55,268 nucleotides of DNA from Pseudomonadota bacterium (GCA_018241665.1 JAFEDK010000039.1:1-55268), one strand, 5' to 3'. Positions 25,245 through 34,914 are shown, numbered from the stretch's first letter. Notes: generated by a model not told the origin, from the sequence alone. A program made the numbers and translations.

Positions 25245-25823
25245 ATGCACAGCCATCCCCGTCTTCGCGCGGCGCTGTTCGCCGTCGCGACAGCCAGCCT
25301 CGCCGGCATCGTCCAGGCCAACGATCCGCCGGTCTTCAAGACCTGCGGCGCTTGGGCTCATGCCCGCTGCCAGGGGGCCGACCTGCGCCACGTCGACCTG
25401 TCCGGCCGCGACCTGGCCGGTACCGACTTCACCGGCGCCAACCTGGCCCGCGCCGACCTGCGCGGCGCCAACCTAGCCGGCGCGATCCTCGATGGCGCCG
25501 ACCTGACCGGTGCCCGCCTGTCCAAGGCCAACGCCCCCGGCGCCTCATTCCGCAACGCCAAGATGGTCGGTGCCGACCTGGAGTTCGCCCGCATCATGCG
25601 CAGCGACTTCAGCGGTGCCGATCTCACCGCCGCCAATCTCGAAGCCGCCCGCGCCGCCTTCGCCTGGTTCGAGGGCGCCAGGCTCACCAACGCCAACCTG
25701 CAGGAAACCAAGTTCAACACCACCAACTTCCGCGGCGCTAACCTGGAAGGCGCGCTGCTGCGCTACACGATCTTCCCCGACTCGTCCTTCGAGGGCTGCA
25801 CCGGCTGCCCGACCGACTGGTGA
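25245..25823 (+). CDS. Secreted pentapeptide-repeat protein
   Basis: Encodes 192 residues. An N-terminal signal peptide (MHSHPRLRAALFAVATASLA, likely cleaved after QA) is followed by about 25 tandem A(D/N)LxG-type pentapeptides (ADLRGANLAGAILDGADLTG), which fold into a right-handed square beta-helix. The C-terminus carries a CTGC pair and KTCGAWAHARC lies near the mature N-terminus, so disulphides may cap the helix. It lies between the PQQ dehydrogenase and its probable cytochrome acceptor, and its stop overlaps a GTG in the cytochrome frame. A role in assembly or docking of the alcohol oxidation complex is possible. No family function is known. Confidence 0.85.
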   Translation: MHSHPRLRAALFAVATASLAGIVQANDPPVFKTCGAWAHARCQGADLRHVDLSGRDLAGTDFTGANLARADLRGANLAGAILDGADLTGARLSKANAPGASFRNAKMVGADLEFARIMRSDFSGADLTAANLEAARAAFAWFEGARLTNANLQETKFNTTNFRGANLEGALLRYTIFPDSSFEGCTGCPTDW

Positions 25824-25828
25824 ACACC

Positions 25829-26320
25829 ATGCCCAAGCTCACCCTCAGCGCCCGCCTCGTCGCCATCGGCCTCCTGCTCGGCGCGCGCCTTGCCAGCGCC
25901 AACGAAGTGGCGGACACCCGCATCGTCGTGGATACCTCGACACTACCTGCCATCACTGGGGCGGCCGGCGACGCCAACCCCTACCGCGGCAATTCACGCG
26001 CCGCCGACATCGGGCGCCAAGCCTTCAACCAGGCCTGCGCCCGCTGCCACGGCCCGGATGGCGACAACAAGGGCCAGGTCGGCCCCGACCTCCTGAAGCT
26101 CGACCGCGGCTGCTCGCGTATCGCCGATCCGGCCATCCGCGAGATGTGCATCGTCGACAATGACCAGTACTTCCTCAAGTCCGTGCAAGACGGCAAGACC
26201 CGCGTTGGCGTCGTCCATATGCCCGCCTGGAAGGACGTGCTCCCGCCCGCCGCGATCTGGACGATCCGCAGCTTCCTCGAAAGCCGTGCCCGTCCGGCAA
26301 CTCCGGTACAGTCCCGCTGA
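25829..26320 (+). CDS. Periplasmic c-type cytochrome (PedF/ExaB-like)
   Basis: Encodes 163 residues with a signal peptide (cleavage after ASA, about 24) and one haem site, Cys70-Ala-Arg-Cys73-His74. Met131 (VVHMPAW) is the likely sixth ligand. Two extra cysteines (GCSRI, EMC) are spaced to form a disulphide. This arrangement is that of the cytochrome c-550 accepting electrons from PQQ alcohol dehydrogenases. ATG 25829 is used. GTG 25820 overlaps the preceding stop codon (GTGA) and is an alternative that would add three residues. Co-transcription with the pentapeptide protein is likely. Confidence 0.85.
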   Translation: MPKLTLSARLVAIGLLLGARLASANEVADTRIVVDTSTLPAITGAAGDANPYRGNSRAADIGRQAFNQACARCHGPDGDNKGQVGPDLLKLDRGCSRIADPAIREMCIVDNDQYFLKSVQDGKTRVGVVHMPAWKDVLPPAAIWTIRSFLESRARPATPVQSR

Positions 26321-26392
26321 CCGCCTGCGACGTCGGGCCAGGCCATGCCGTCGGGATTGCTATACTGCCGTCCCCCAGCCTCCCCGACTACG

Positions 26393-26968
26393 ATGCACGA
26401 ATACCTCGCCGCCAGCCGCTACATTGACTTCGACCACCCGCAGGTCAGCGCCAAAGCCGCCGAACTTGCCAAAGGCTCCAGCGACAAGACCGAGATCGCC
26501 CGCCGCTGCTTCGAGTTCGTGCGCGACCACATCCGCCACAGCTGGGACTACCGGCAGAATCCGGTGACCTGCCGCGCCTCCGACGTGCTGCTGCACGGTA
26601 CCGGCTACTGCTACGCCAAGAGCCACCTGCTCGCGGCCCTGCTGCGCGCCAACGACATCCCCGCCGGCCTGTGCTACCAGCGCCTGTCGGTCGGCGACGC
26701 AAACAGCGCGCCCTACTGCCTGCACGGCCTCAACGCCGTGTATCTCGACGGCTTCGGCTGGTACCGCATCGACGCCCGCGGCAACAAGCCCGGTGTCGCT
26801 GCGGACTTCTGCCCGCCGACGGAAGTCCTCGCCTTCGCCCTCCGCCCGCCGCACGAATGCGATCTGCCGGGCATCCACGCCGAGCCGCTGTCGGTCGTGA
26901 CCGCCACGCTGGAACGCTGCACCGACGTCGCCGAGGTCATCGCCAACCTGCCCGACATCACCCCCTGA
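26393..26968 (+). CDS. Transglutaminase-like cysteine protease-fold protein
   Basis: Encodes 191 residues. The triad of the transglutaminase-like superfamily is visible: Cys73 (GTGYCYAKSHLLAALLR), His111 (CLHGLNAVYL) and Asp127 (YRIDARGNK). The N-terminal part (ARRCFEFVRDHIRHSWDY) fits the helix that precedes the catalytic cysteine. There is no signal peptide, so it acts in the cytoplasm, most likely as a peptidase or amidase. The substrate is unknown. It is a single-gene unit after the alcohol oxidation cluster. Confidence 0.85.
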   Translation: MHEYLAASRYIDFDHPQVSAKAAELAKGSSDKTEIARRCFEFVRDHIRHSWDYRQNPVTCRASDVLLHGTGYCYAKSHLLAALLRANDIPAGLCYQRLSVGDANSAPYCLHGLNAVYLDGFGWYRIDARGNKPGVAADFCPPTEVLAFALRPPHECDLPGIHAEPLSVVTATLERCTDVAEVIANLPDITP

Positions 26969-27129
26969 GCGGCCGCGCCACATACCGCGCGTTACCGCTC
27001 ACACAAACAAACGCGGCACCTCCGTGCCGAAAATCGCATTTTTGCTATTTCCAGCTTGCGCGCCGCGGAACACCCCGGCAATCTACGTCCGAGCCGACGC
27101 AGAATCGGCACGACTAGCCCCAACGCGAG

Positions 27130-28452
27130 ATGGACACGAATCATCAGGACCGCCTGCTGCACAGCATAGATCTGCTCCTCGACGCAGTTTTTCTCGTCGA
27201 TGCCAGCGGCTTCGTCGTCTATGTAAACGCCGCCAGCGAGCGCATCCTCCAGTATTCACCGCGTGAACTCATCGGCCGCCCGCTGATCGACTTCGTCGCC
27301 CCTGAGGACCGCGACCGGACCTGCGAAGAGGCCGCCCGCGTGATGGCCGGCCATCCCCGCGTCGGCTTCGAGAACCGCTACATGCGCAAGGACGGCAACC
27401 GGGTGCACATCATGTGGTCGGCCCTGTGGTCGGACGCGGATCAGATGCGCATCGGCGTCGCCCGCGACGTCACCGAACAAAAGCGGGCCGAAGCCTTCCA
27501 GGCCGCCACCTACGCGATCGCCGATGCAGCCCTCAAGGCCGACGACCTGGACACGCTGTTCCCGCAGATCCACCGGATCATCGCCGAACGCATTCCACTG
27601 ACCGGCGTCGCCGTTGCCACCAGCGACCGACAGAGCAAGCTGCTGAGCGTCCCCTACCAACAGGACCCGTTCGGCAGCGCCCTCCTCCTGGATGAACCCG
27701 TCGCCCAGCGCTATTGCAGTGATGTCATCGACAGCGGCCATCCGCTGCTCACCAGCGACCCGAAGCTGCTGCCTTCAGGCGCGGCCTCCACGGTAAACAC
27801 CGCCTGGCTCTTCCTCCCGCTCGTCACCCGCCGGGACGCCATCGGCGCCCTGATTCTCAAAGCAGATGCGGGTACCTTCGATTCGCAAAAAGACCGGGAA
27901 CTGCTCAACTTCGTCGCCACCCAGGTCGCCATCGCCGTCGAGCGCGGGCAACTGAAAGCCGAACTCATACGTGCCGCGCAGTACGATGAACTGACGGGTC
28001 TGCCCAACCGCCGCCTCTTTCATGAACGCCTGGACAGGGCACTGGCCCGCAGCCAGCGCCGCAGTGGCCAGATGGCGCTGCTGTACGTGGATATCGACGA
28101 TTTCAAGAAGGTGAACGACACCCTCGGCCACGCCTCAGGCGATCTGCTGCTGCAAGAGATCGCTCGCCGCCTGGGTCGCTGCGTGCGCCAGGTGGACACC
28201 GTCGCCCGCCTCGGTGGCGACGAATTCGTGGTGATCCTCGAAGACATCCATGCCCCAGCAGACGCGGCACAGGTGGCGGACAAGATCCGCCACAGCCTGC
28301 TGCAGGAGTTCACGATCGGTGGCGCGGCGCTGCAAACCCGCGCCAGCATTGGTATGTCCATCCATCCCGAGGACGGGCAGGACGCCGACGCGCTGCTCAG
28401 GCACGCGGATACCGCCATGTACCTGGGCAAGGCGCTCGGGCGGCCACGCTGA
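27130..28452 (+). CDS. Diguanylate cyclase with PAS and GAF sensor domains
   Basis: Encodes 440 residues and no membrane segment. A PAS domain (about 8-115, VFLVDASGFVVYVNAASERI with the following PAC motif), a GAF domain (about 135-275) and a GGDEF domain (about 280-440) with intact GGDEF at 362-366 are present. The inhibitory I-site RxxD (RQVD, five residues upstream) is kept, so the enzyme should make cyclic di-GMP with product inhibition. The sensing is cytoplasmic. It precedes another c-di-GMP gene two positions downstream but is probably separately expressed. Confidence 0.9.
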   Translation: MDTNHQDRLLHSIDLLLDAVFLVDASGFVVYVNAASERILQYSPRELIGRPLIDFVAPEDRDRTCEEAARVMAGHPRVGFENRYMRKDGNRVHIMWSALWSDADQMRIGVARDVTEQKRAEAFQAATYAIADAALKADDLDTLFPQIHRIIAERIPLTGVAVATSDRQSKLLSVPYQQDPFGSALLLDEPVAQRYCSDVIDSGHPLLTSDPKLLPSGAASTVNTAWLFLPLVTRRDAIGALILKADAGTFDSQKDRELLNFVATQVAIAVERGQLKAELIRAAQYDELTGLPNRRLFHERLDRALARSQRRSGQMALLYVDIDDFKKVNDTLGHASGDLLLQEIARRLGRCVRQVDTVARLGGDEFVVILEDIHAPADAAQVADKIRHSLLQEFTIGGAALQTRASIGMSIHPEDGQDADALLRHADTAMYLGKALGRPR

Positions 28453-28541
28453 CCCGGCACGGGGCGCAGGGAGCCGGAGCCATGCGTTCAAGGTGCATCG
28501 TTCCAGCGGAAAGCAGACCAACGACAAGAAAGAGGTGGCCA

Positions 28542-29711
28542 ATGCTCCTGCCGCAGGCCTCGCGCCTCCTCCCCGCCGCGCTGCTTCTTGCCGTCAGCAC
28601 CTGCGTGACGGCAGCAGAGCCAACCGCGACCGCGCTGCCGACGGCGGTGAAATTCGACCCCATCCCGGTCCATCTCATCCAGCGCCCGCTGCCCTCCGGC
28701 CTGACCGCCGACGCCGCCCTGCGCAGCGGACGCGTCAGCACCGGCAGCTACACGATGAGCGCTCGTGCCGGCAAAGCGTGGCGGATTGCCTTCCTGTTTC
28801 CGCACATCAAGGATCCTTACTGGATCGGCTGCAGCTACGGCGTCATCAGCGAAGCCCGCCGCCTCGGCGTGGCGGTGGATATCCTGCCGGCCGACGGCTA
28901 TAAGGACCTGATCGGCCAGCTGCGCCAGATGGAAGAAGCCAGCAACGGCCGCTACGACGCCATCGTGCTGTCGCCGATCAGCCTGGACGGCAACAACCCG
29001 TCGATCGCCCGGACCCGCGCGAAAGGCATACCGGTGTTCGAACTGGCCAACGACAGCACCAGCGACGACCTGACCGTCAAGGTCACGACCTCCCTCAAGA
29101 GCATGGGCCTCGATGCGACCCGCTGGGTCATCCGCGACGCCCAGAAGCGCGGCCTCAGCTCGATCAACATCGCGCTGCTGCCCGGTCCGGCCGGCGCCGG
29201 CTGGGTCAAGGGCGAGGTGGAGGGCAGCCGGGAGGCCGCACGCACCGCCCCGATCCGCGTCAACATCGTGGACATCCGCTACGGCGACAGCGACCGCATC
29301 GAGCAATCCCAGCTGGCCGCCCAGCTGCTGGCCCGCCACGGACACGAGCTCGACTACATCATCGGCTGCACCGGCTGCGCCCCGGCCGCGCGCCTGCCGA
29401 TCCATGAGGCCGGGCTCGACGGCCGGATCCGCGTCGTCGCCTACGACCTGACCCGCGAAATCGCCAGCCTCATCCGCCGTGGAGAGATCTTCGCCGCCGC
29501 CGACACCAAGGGCGTGAGCCAGGCGCGGGTGGCCATCAACGCCGTCGTCAACCATCTGGAGGGCCGGGTCAGGACGCCGCCGCACACGGTGCTCGTCAAG
29601 CTGGGCATCGTGGACCAGTCCAGCCTTAACCACTACCGGCTCGACGAATCCATCGCCCCCGATGGCTACACGCCAATTCTTTCCTATGACCCGCGACAGG
29701 AACGCCCGTAA
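28542..29711 (+). CDS. TorT-like periplasmic binding protein
   Basis: Encodes 389 residues with a signal peptide (MLLPQASRLLPAALLLAVST, cleavage near TAAEP). The mature part is a type 1 periplasmic binding protein (sugar-binding fold): FLFPHIKDPYWIGCSYGVIS, GRYDAIVLSPISLDG, VFELANDSTS, YIIGCTGCAPAARLPIHEAG. This matches the TorT family, which in E. coli binds TMAO and presents it to sensor kinase TorS. Here there is no TorS. Instead a membrane GGDEF-EAL protein begins 54 bp downstream, so the ligand signal is probably relayed to c-di-GMP turnover. AGAGGTGG precedes ATG 28542. The extended frame upstream lacks support. Confidence 0.85.
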   Translation: MLLPQASRLLPAALLLAVSTCVTAAEPTATALPTAVKFDPIPVHLIQRPLPSGLTADAALRSGRVSTGSYTMSARAGKAWRIAFLFPHIKDPYWIGCSYGVISEARRLGVAVDILPADGYKDLIGQLRQMEEASNGRYDAIVLSPISLDGNNPSIARTRAKGIPVFELANDSTSDDLTVKVTTSLKSMGLDATRWVIRDAQKRGLSSINIALLPGPAGAGWVKGEVEGSREAARTAPIRVNIVDIRYGDSDRIEQSQLAAQLLARHGHELDYIIGCTGCAPAARLPIHEAGLDGRIRVVAYDLTREIASLIRRGEIFAAADTKGVSQARVAINAVVNHLEGRVRTPPHTVLVKLGIVDQSSLNHYRLDESIAPDGYTPILSYDPRQERP

Positions 29712-29765
29712 GCTGCGCCGCCTGCCCGTCTCCGGGCCACCGCATCCCCACGGAAATTCACCGGC

Positions 29766-32744
29766 ATGAGAATCCGCAAGCTCCGGAACAGACTGCTGCT
29801 CAGCGCCGTCGTCATCAGCACGGCGACGGCGCTGACCTACATGTCGGCCGTGTCCCTGGTCATCAGCGGCCAGTACCTGGAGCAATCCCGCGGCCAGCTC
29901 AGGAAGGCCGCCACGGTCATCTCCGAAGAGCTCGAAGCCCGTCAGAACGCACTGCTCGGCGCATCCCGCCACCTGGCCGCCCAACACAACCTGGGCACCA
30001 CGATCTGGTACCTGTCCCAGTACGCCGGCTCGGACCTCGACCGGGAAACCCTGCAGAACACCTACCGCCAGCTGGCGCGGGAAGTCCGCGAGGTGCGCAA
30101 CACGACCCGCGCAGCCGGCGTTGCGATCTACGATGCCGCCGGCCACCTGATCGCCTTCGCCCGCTTCGACGGCCGGCTCGAACGGATGGGCTTCGTCGAA
30201 CGGGATCCCGACCCGCGCCTGATGATGACGGAGGGGATCCCCGGCGAAGACAACCACGACCCCGTCCTGAAGCCGTCGCCGCTGGCGCCCTTCATCCGCC
30301 CGGAGCTTGGCCGGCCGCTGCCGACGAAGGCCGACGCCCACTACGCGCTGATCGACGATGAGCTGTCGATCGAAACCTACGTCCCCATCATGGACGGCAC
30401 ACCCAGCGGAAAAGCCACGGCCCGGCAGGTCGGGCTGATCGTGATGACCCACGACCTCGGCCAGGGCTTCGTCCACGAACTGGCCCGGCGAACCGACACC
30501 GACATCAATGTGTTCACCCCCGAGGGCCTGCGCCACGGCACCCTTGCCGCCTACCGCAAGGCAGACTGGCGGGGCCAGCCGGAACCGGCCCCCGACGCCG
30601 CACCGGCCCTCGCGCTGAATGAAATCAGCGTCGATGGAACCGGCTACTACCAGGGACTGATTCCCCTCCGGCGCGACGGGCAGGCCATCGGCAGCATTGC
30701 CGCGCTGCGCTCGAAGGCCGTCGCCGAGGCCAACACCTGGGAGATGATCCGCATCCTGGGGCTGATCGCCGCCGCCATCATGGCCTTCGTGCTGCCGCTG
30801 GCCTGGTACTTCTCGACCTCGATCTCCCGCCCGCTGACCACGCTCAGCCGCATCTTCCGGGGCGTCAGCGACAATGGCCTGGCCACCGTCGGCGACGACG
30901 AACTGGTCCTCCTCGACCGTGCCACCCTGGACTACGAACTGGCCGACCTGACCCAGAGCTTCATCGCCATGAACAACGCGGTGAGCCAGAAAATCCGCCA
31001 GATCAACGACATCAACGCGTCCCTCGAGAACACGGTCCACGAGCGTACCGCCGCCCTCATCGCCAAGGAGCAGGAGTCGCGCACCCTCATCGAGAACTCG
31101 CCGGACTCCATCGCCCGCTACGACCGCAACTGCCGCCGCATCTTCGCCAACCCGGCCTTTTGCAGCACCATCGGACTACGTCTCGAGGCCCTGCTCGGCA
31201 AACGGCCATCCGAGGTGCCCGGCGGCAGCAACGCCGAGATCTACGAAGCAAAGATCCACGATGTGCTCAGGGGCGGCGGGAACACTCAGTTCGAACTCAA
31301 ATGGCACAGCCAGGACGGCGGGGAGCACTGCACCCTCATCCACCTGGCCGCCGAGGCCGACGTCAATGGCAGCATCACCAGCGTGCTGGCGGTCGGGCGG
31401 GACATCTCCGATCGCATGGCCTTCGAAGAGACGATCTGGAAACAGGCCAATTTCGACTCCCTGACTCAGTTGCCCAACCGCCAGCTGTTCCACGACCGCC
31501 TCGAGCACGAATCCCGCCTGGCCGACCGTAGCGGCCGCTCGATGGTGCTGATGCTGATCGACCTGGACCACTTCAAGGAGGTCAACGACTCCCTCGGCCA
31601 CGACAAGGGCGACGTCCTGCTGATCGAGGCCGGACGGCGCATCAGCGCCTGCGTGCGGGCCTCCGACACGGTGGCCCGCCTGGGTGGCGACGAATTTACG
31701 GTGATCCTGTCCTGCGTGGACGACATGGAGAGCGTCGAGCGCATCGCCCGTGCCCTCATCGACAAGCTGTCGAGTCCCTTCGTGCTGGGCACCGACAAGG
31801 CCTTCGTCTCCGCCAGCCTCGGCATCACCCTCTACCCCAGCGATGCCCGCGAACTGGACATCCTTTTCAAGAACGCCGATCAGGCCATGTACGCGGCCAA
31901 GAACGCCGGCCGCAACCGCTTCAGCTATTTCACCCCCGACCTGCACGAGGCCGCCCAGAAGCGCCTGCACCTGAGCAGCGATCTGCGCGGCGCACTGAGC
32001 GACGACGAATTCCACATCCACTACCAGCCCATCATCGAGCTGGCGACCGGCCGGGTCTGCAAGGCCGAAGCGCTGATCCGCTGGCTGCACCCGCAGCGGG
32101 GGCTGACCGGCCCGCTGGAGTTCATCTCGGTGGCGGAGGAAACCGGGCTGATCGTGCCCATCGGCGACTGGGTCTTCAAGCAAGCCGCCCGGCAGGCCCT
32201 GCACTGGCGCAAGCGCTTCGACAACAGCTTCCAGGTCAGCATCAACACCTCGCCGGCCCAGATCCGCCACGACGGCAGCACCCTCGCCCACTGGCCGGAA
32301 TTCCTGGCCGAACAGGGCATCCCCGGGCACAGCGTGGTCATCGAGATCACCGAAAGCCTGCTGCTGCACGCCGAAGCGCGGATCAACAAGAAACTGCTGG
32401 GCTTCCGCGATGCCGGCATCCAGGTGGCCATCGACGACTTCGGCACCGGCTACTCATCCCTCGCCTACCTGAAGCGCTTCGATATCGACTACCTCAAGAT
32501 CGACCGCAGCTTCGTGCGCAACCTGGGCACCGACGCCAACGACCGCGCCCTGTGCGAGGCCATCATCGTGATGGCCCACGCACTGGGCCTGAAAGTGGTC
32601 GCCGAAGGCATCGAGACCACCGCCCAGCGGGACCTGCTCGTCGCCGCCGGCTGCGACTACGGCCAGGGCTTCCTGTATTCGCAGGCAATGCTGCCAGAGC
32701 AGTTCGAGCGCTGGGCCTGGTCGGCGGGCGACGCAGCGGCCTGA
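29766..32744 (+). CDS. Membrane GGDEF-EAL protein with periplasmic sensor and PAS domain
   Basis: Encodes 992 residues. Transmembrane helix 1 (about 10-33), a large periplasmic domain (about 34-325), helix 2 (about 330-350), a HAMP-like segment (SISRPLTTLSRIF), a coiled linker and a PAS domain (about 435-560) come first. Then follows a GGDEF domain with GGDEF at 640-644 and I-site RASD, and an EAL domain (about 740-990) with EAL at 768-770, DDFGTGYSS and KIDRSFV. Both catalytic centres look intact, so it can in principle both make and break c-di-GMP. The closely linked TorT-like protein is the probable ligand-presenting partner. Confidence 0.9.
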   Translation: MRIRKLRNRLLLSAVVISTATALTYMSAVSLVISGQYLEQSRGQLRKAATVISEELEARQNALLGASRHLAAQHNLGTTIWYLSQYAGSDLDRETLQNTYRQLAREVREVRNTTRAAGVAIYDAAGHLIAFARFDGRLERMGFVERDPDPRLMMTEGIPGEDNHDPVLKPSPLAPFIRPELGRPLPTKADAHYALIDDELSIETYVPIMDGTPSGKATARQVGLIVMTHDLGQGFVHELARRTDTDINVFTPEGLRHGTLAAYRKADWRGQPEPAPDAAPALALNEISVDGTGYYQGLIPLRRDGQAIGSIAALRSKAVAEANTWEMIRILGLIAAAIMAFVLPLAWYFSTSISRPLTTLSRIFRGVSDNGLATVGDDELVLLDRATLDYELADLTQSFIAMNNAVSQKIRQINDINASLENTVHERTAALIAKEQESRTLIENSPDSIARYDRNCRRIFANPAFCSTIGLRLEALLGKRPSEVPGGSNAEIYEAKIHDVLRGGGNTQFELKWHSQDGGEHCTLIHLAAEADVNGSITSVLAVGRDISDRMAFEETIWKQANFDSLTQLPNRQLFHDRLEHESRLADRSGRSMVLMLIDLDHFKEVNDSLGHDKGDVLLIEAGRRISACVRASDTVARLGGDEFTVILSCVDDMESVERIARALIDKLSSPFVLGTDKAFVSASLGITLYPSDARELDILFKNADQAMYAAKNAGRNRFSYFTPDLHEAAQKRLHLSSDLRGALSDDEFHIHYQPIIELATGRVCKAEALIRWLHPQRGLTGPLEFISVAEETGLIVPIGDWVFKQAARQALHWRKRFDNSFQVSINTSPAQIRHDGSTLAHWPEFLAEQGIPGHSVVIEITESLLLHAEARINKKLLGFRDAGIQVAIDDFGTGYSSLAYLKRFDIDYLKIDRSFVRNLGTDANDRALCEAIIVMAHALGLKVVAEGIETTAQRDLLVAAGCDYGQGFLYSQAMLPEQFERWAWSAGDAAA

Positions 32745-32760
32745 AGCCGGCCCCGCTCGC

Positions 32761-33537
32761 TCAACTGAAGAACTGGCTCGGCGTCTGCCCGAACTGGCGC
32801 TTGAACATCGTGGTGAAGGCACTCGGGCTGTCGTAGCCGAGGGCCAGCGCGATGTCCACGACCCGCTCGCCACCGGCGAGCAGCTCCAGCGCCCGCAGCA
32901 GGCGGGCCTGCTGGCGCCATTTGCCGAAGGTCATGCCGGTCTCCCGCTGGAACAGGCGCTGGATGGTCTTCACGTCCACGCCCAGGTGCGCCGCCCAGTC
33001 GCCCAGCGTGGACACGTCGTCGAGGCGCTGCTGCAGGCGCGTGCAGATCTCCAGCAGGCGCGGCTCCAGCGGCATTGGCAGGTGCAGCGGCAATACCGGC
33101 AGCGTGCGCAGCTCGTCCAGCATCAAGCGCATCAGGCGGCCATCGCGGGAGTTGGACGCATAGGGCGCCTGCACTTCCGCCGCCGCGCGGATCAGTTCCC
33201 GCAGCAAGGGCGAAATGCCGACCACGCAGGACTCGGCCGGCAGGCTCGGCACCGCGTCCGGGCGGATGAACAGGCTACGCATATTGACCACGCCGATGCA
33301 CTGGATGGCGTGGGTCATGCCCGCCGGCATCCAGATACCCCGCGTCGGCGGCACCACCCACTGCCCGGCATCGGCCTTCACCGCCATCACCCCATGCACC
33401 GCGTAGATCAGCTGGTGCTTGCCGTGGGCGTGGGGCGCCACCTCCCAGCCAGCGGGATAGTCGGTCGCCCGGCAACTCACCGGGGCGGTGCTGGCGTCGA
33501 TCTCGGCGAGCGCCTCGGAAAGGGGTTTCACGGTCAT
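32761..33537 (-). CDS. AraC-family regulator with cupin sensor domain (NimR-like)
   Basis: Encodes 258 residues. An N-terminal cupin (YPAGWEVAPHAHGKHQLIYA; GIWMPAGMTHAIQC) and a C-terminal double helix-turn-helix of AraC type (LGVDVKTIQRLFQRETGMTF; IALALGYDSPSAFTTMFKRQ) are present. Architecture and motifs match the NimR/YeaM-type repressors that sit beside MFS drug exporters. It is divergent from an MFS exporter gene, which it likely controls. It ends 16 bp from the GGDEF-EAL gene end, convergently. Confidence 0.87.
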   Translation of the reverse strand: MTVKPLSEALAEIDASTAPVSCRATDYPAGWEVAPHAHGKHQLIYAVHGVMAVKADAGQWVVPPTRGIWMPAGMTHAIQCIGVVNMRSLFIRPDAVPSLPAESCVVGISPLLRELIRAAAEVQAPYASNSRDGRLMRLMLDELRTLPVLPLHLPMPLEPRLLEICTRLQQRLDDVSTLGDWAAHLGVDVKTIQRLFQRETGMTFGKWRQQARLLRALELLAGGERVVDIALALGYDSPSAFTTMFKRQFGQTPSQFFS

Positions 33538-33702
33538 GAGGGCTTACGGCGAGCAATGTCTTTTTCTAGCAACTCAACGGCCGAATGGCGTGAGACAGGC
33601 ATGCATCGTATTTCTAGAATCGGCGGACGTCGAGAGATACCACAACAACGCAGGCAGCCCTCCGCGACACCGGGCAGCCACGCCACACAGAGAGCCCGCA
33701 CC

Positions 33703-34914
33703 ATGACCAAACCGTCCGCCCTGCCCTTGCAGGCACGCCACGGCGAAGCCGCCTTCGGCATCCTCGGGGCGATCAGCACCTCACACTTCATCAACGACAT
33801 GATGCAGTCGCTGATCCTCGCCATGTACCCGCTGCTGAAGGGGGCCTTCCATCTCAGCTTCGGACAGATCGGCCTGATCACCCTCACCTATCAGCTGACC
33901 GCGTCGCTGCTGCAACCGCTGATCGGCCTGTACACCGACAGGAAGCCCCAGCCCTATTCCTTGCCCTTCGGCATGGCCGCCACCTTGTTTGGCCTGCTGC
34001 TGCTCGCCTATGCGCCGAGCTACGAGGTCGTGCTCCTGGCCGCCGCCTGCGTCGGCACCGGCTCGGCGATCTTCCACCCGGAATCGTCACGCATTGCCCG
34101 GCTCGCCTCGGGCGGGCGCCACGGGCTGGCCCAGTCGGTCTTCCAGGTCGGCGGCAATACCGGCAGCGCCGTCGGCCCGCTGGTGGCGGCCGCCGTCATC
34201 GTGCCCTTCGGGCAGCACAGCGTGGCCTGGTTCGGCCTCGCCGCGGTGCTCGGCATCGCGCTGCTGGTACAGGTCAGCCGCTGGTACGCCACCCACCACA
34301 TCGCCGGCAGCGCGCGCAACCGCCCGCCCGTGGAATCACCCTATCCGCGCAAGGTCGTGCTGGGCGCGGTGGCGGTGCTGCTCGTGCTGATCTTCTCGAA
34401 GTATTTCTACATCGCTGGCCTGAGCAGCTTCTACACCTTCTACCTGATCGAGAAGTTCGGCCTGTCGGTGCAGAGCGCCCAGGTGCACCTGTTCGCCTTC
34501 CTGTTCGCGTCGGCGGCCGGCACCATCCTCGGCGGCCCGATCGGCGACCGCGTCGGCCGCAAGCCGGTGATCTGGGCATCCATCCTCGGCGTCGCGCCCT
34601 TCGCGCTGATCCTGCCCCACGCCGACCTGTTCTGGACCACGGTGCTGACCATCGTCATCGGCCTGGTGCTGTCGTCGGCTTTCTCGGCGATCCTGGTCTA
34701 CGCGCAAGAGCTCATGCCCGGCAAGGTCGGCATGGTGTCGGGCCTGTTCTTCGGCTTCGCCTTCGGCATGGGCGGCCTGGGTGCCGCCGTGCTGGGCCTG
34801 CTCGCCGACCAGACCAGCATCGACGCCGTCTATCACGCCATCGCCTACCTGCCGCTGCTCGGCATCGTCGTGGCCCTGCTGCCGAAGCGCCGGCACGTCA
34901 CAACCAAACCCTAG
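33703..34914 (+). CDS. MFS exporter of the fosmidomycin-resistance (Fsr) type
   Basis: Encodes 403 residues with 12 predicted helices. Fsr-family signatures include SHFINDMMQSLILAMYPLLK near the N-terminus, GLYTDRKPQPYSLPFGM, and FHPESSRIARLASGGRHGLA in the central part. It is a proton-driven drug exporter of the inner membrane. The divergent AraC gene suggests inducible expression. Natural substrate unknown. It overlaps the convergent DUF350 gene end by 4 bp. Confidence 0.88.
   Translation: MTKPSALPLQARHGEAAFGILGAISTSHFINDMMQSLILAMYPLLKGAFHLSFGQIGLITLTYQLTASLLQPLIGLYTDRKPQPYSLPFGMAATLFGLLLLAYAPSYEVVLLAAACVGTGSAIFHPESSRIARLASGGRHGLAQSVFQVGGNTGSAVGPLVAAAVIVPFGQHSVAWFGLAAVLGIALLVQVSRWYATHHIAGSARNRPPVESPYPRKVVLGAVAVLLVLIFSKYFYIAGLSSFYTFYLIEKFGLSVQSAQVHLFAFLFASAAGTILGGPIGDRVGRKPVIWASILGVAPFALILPHADLFWTTVLTIVIGLVLSSAFSAILVYAQELMPGKVGMVSGLFFGFAFGMGGLGAAVLGLLADQTSIDAVYHAIAYLPLLGIVVALLPKRRHVTTKP

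Noticed and set aside
28488-31040. Open frame of 850 codons on the minus strand
   Set aside because: Antisense to the TorT-like and GGDEF-EAL genes, with low-complexity composition typical of GC-rich shadow frames.
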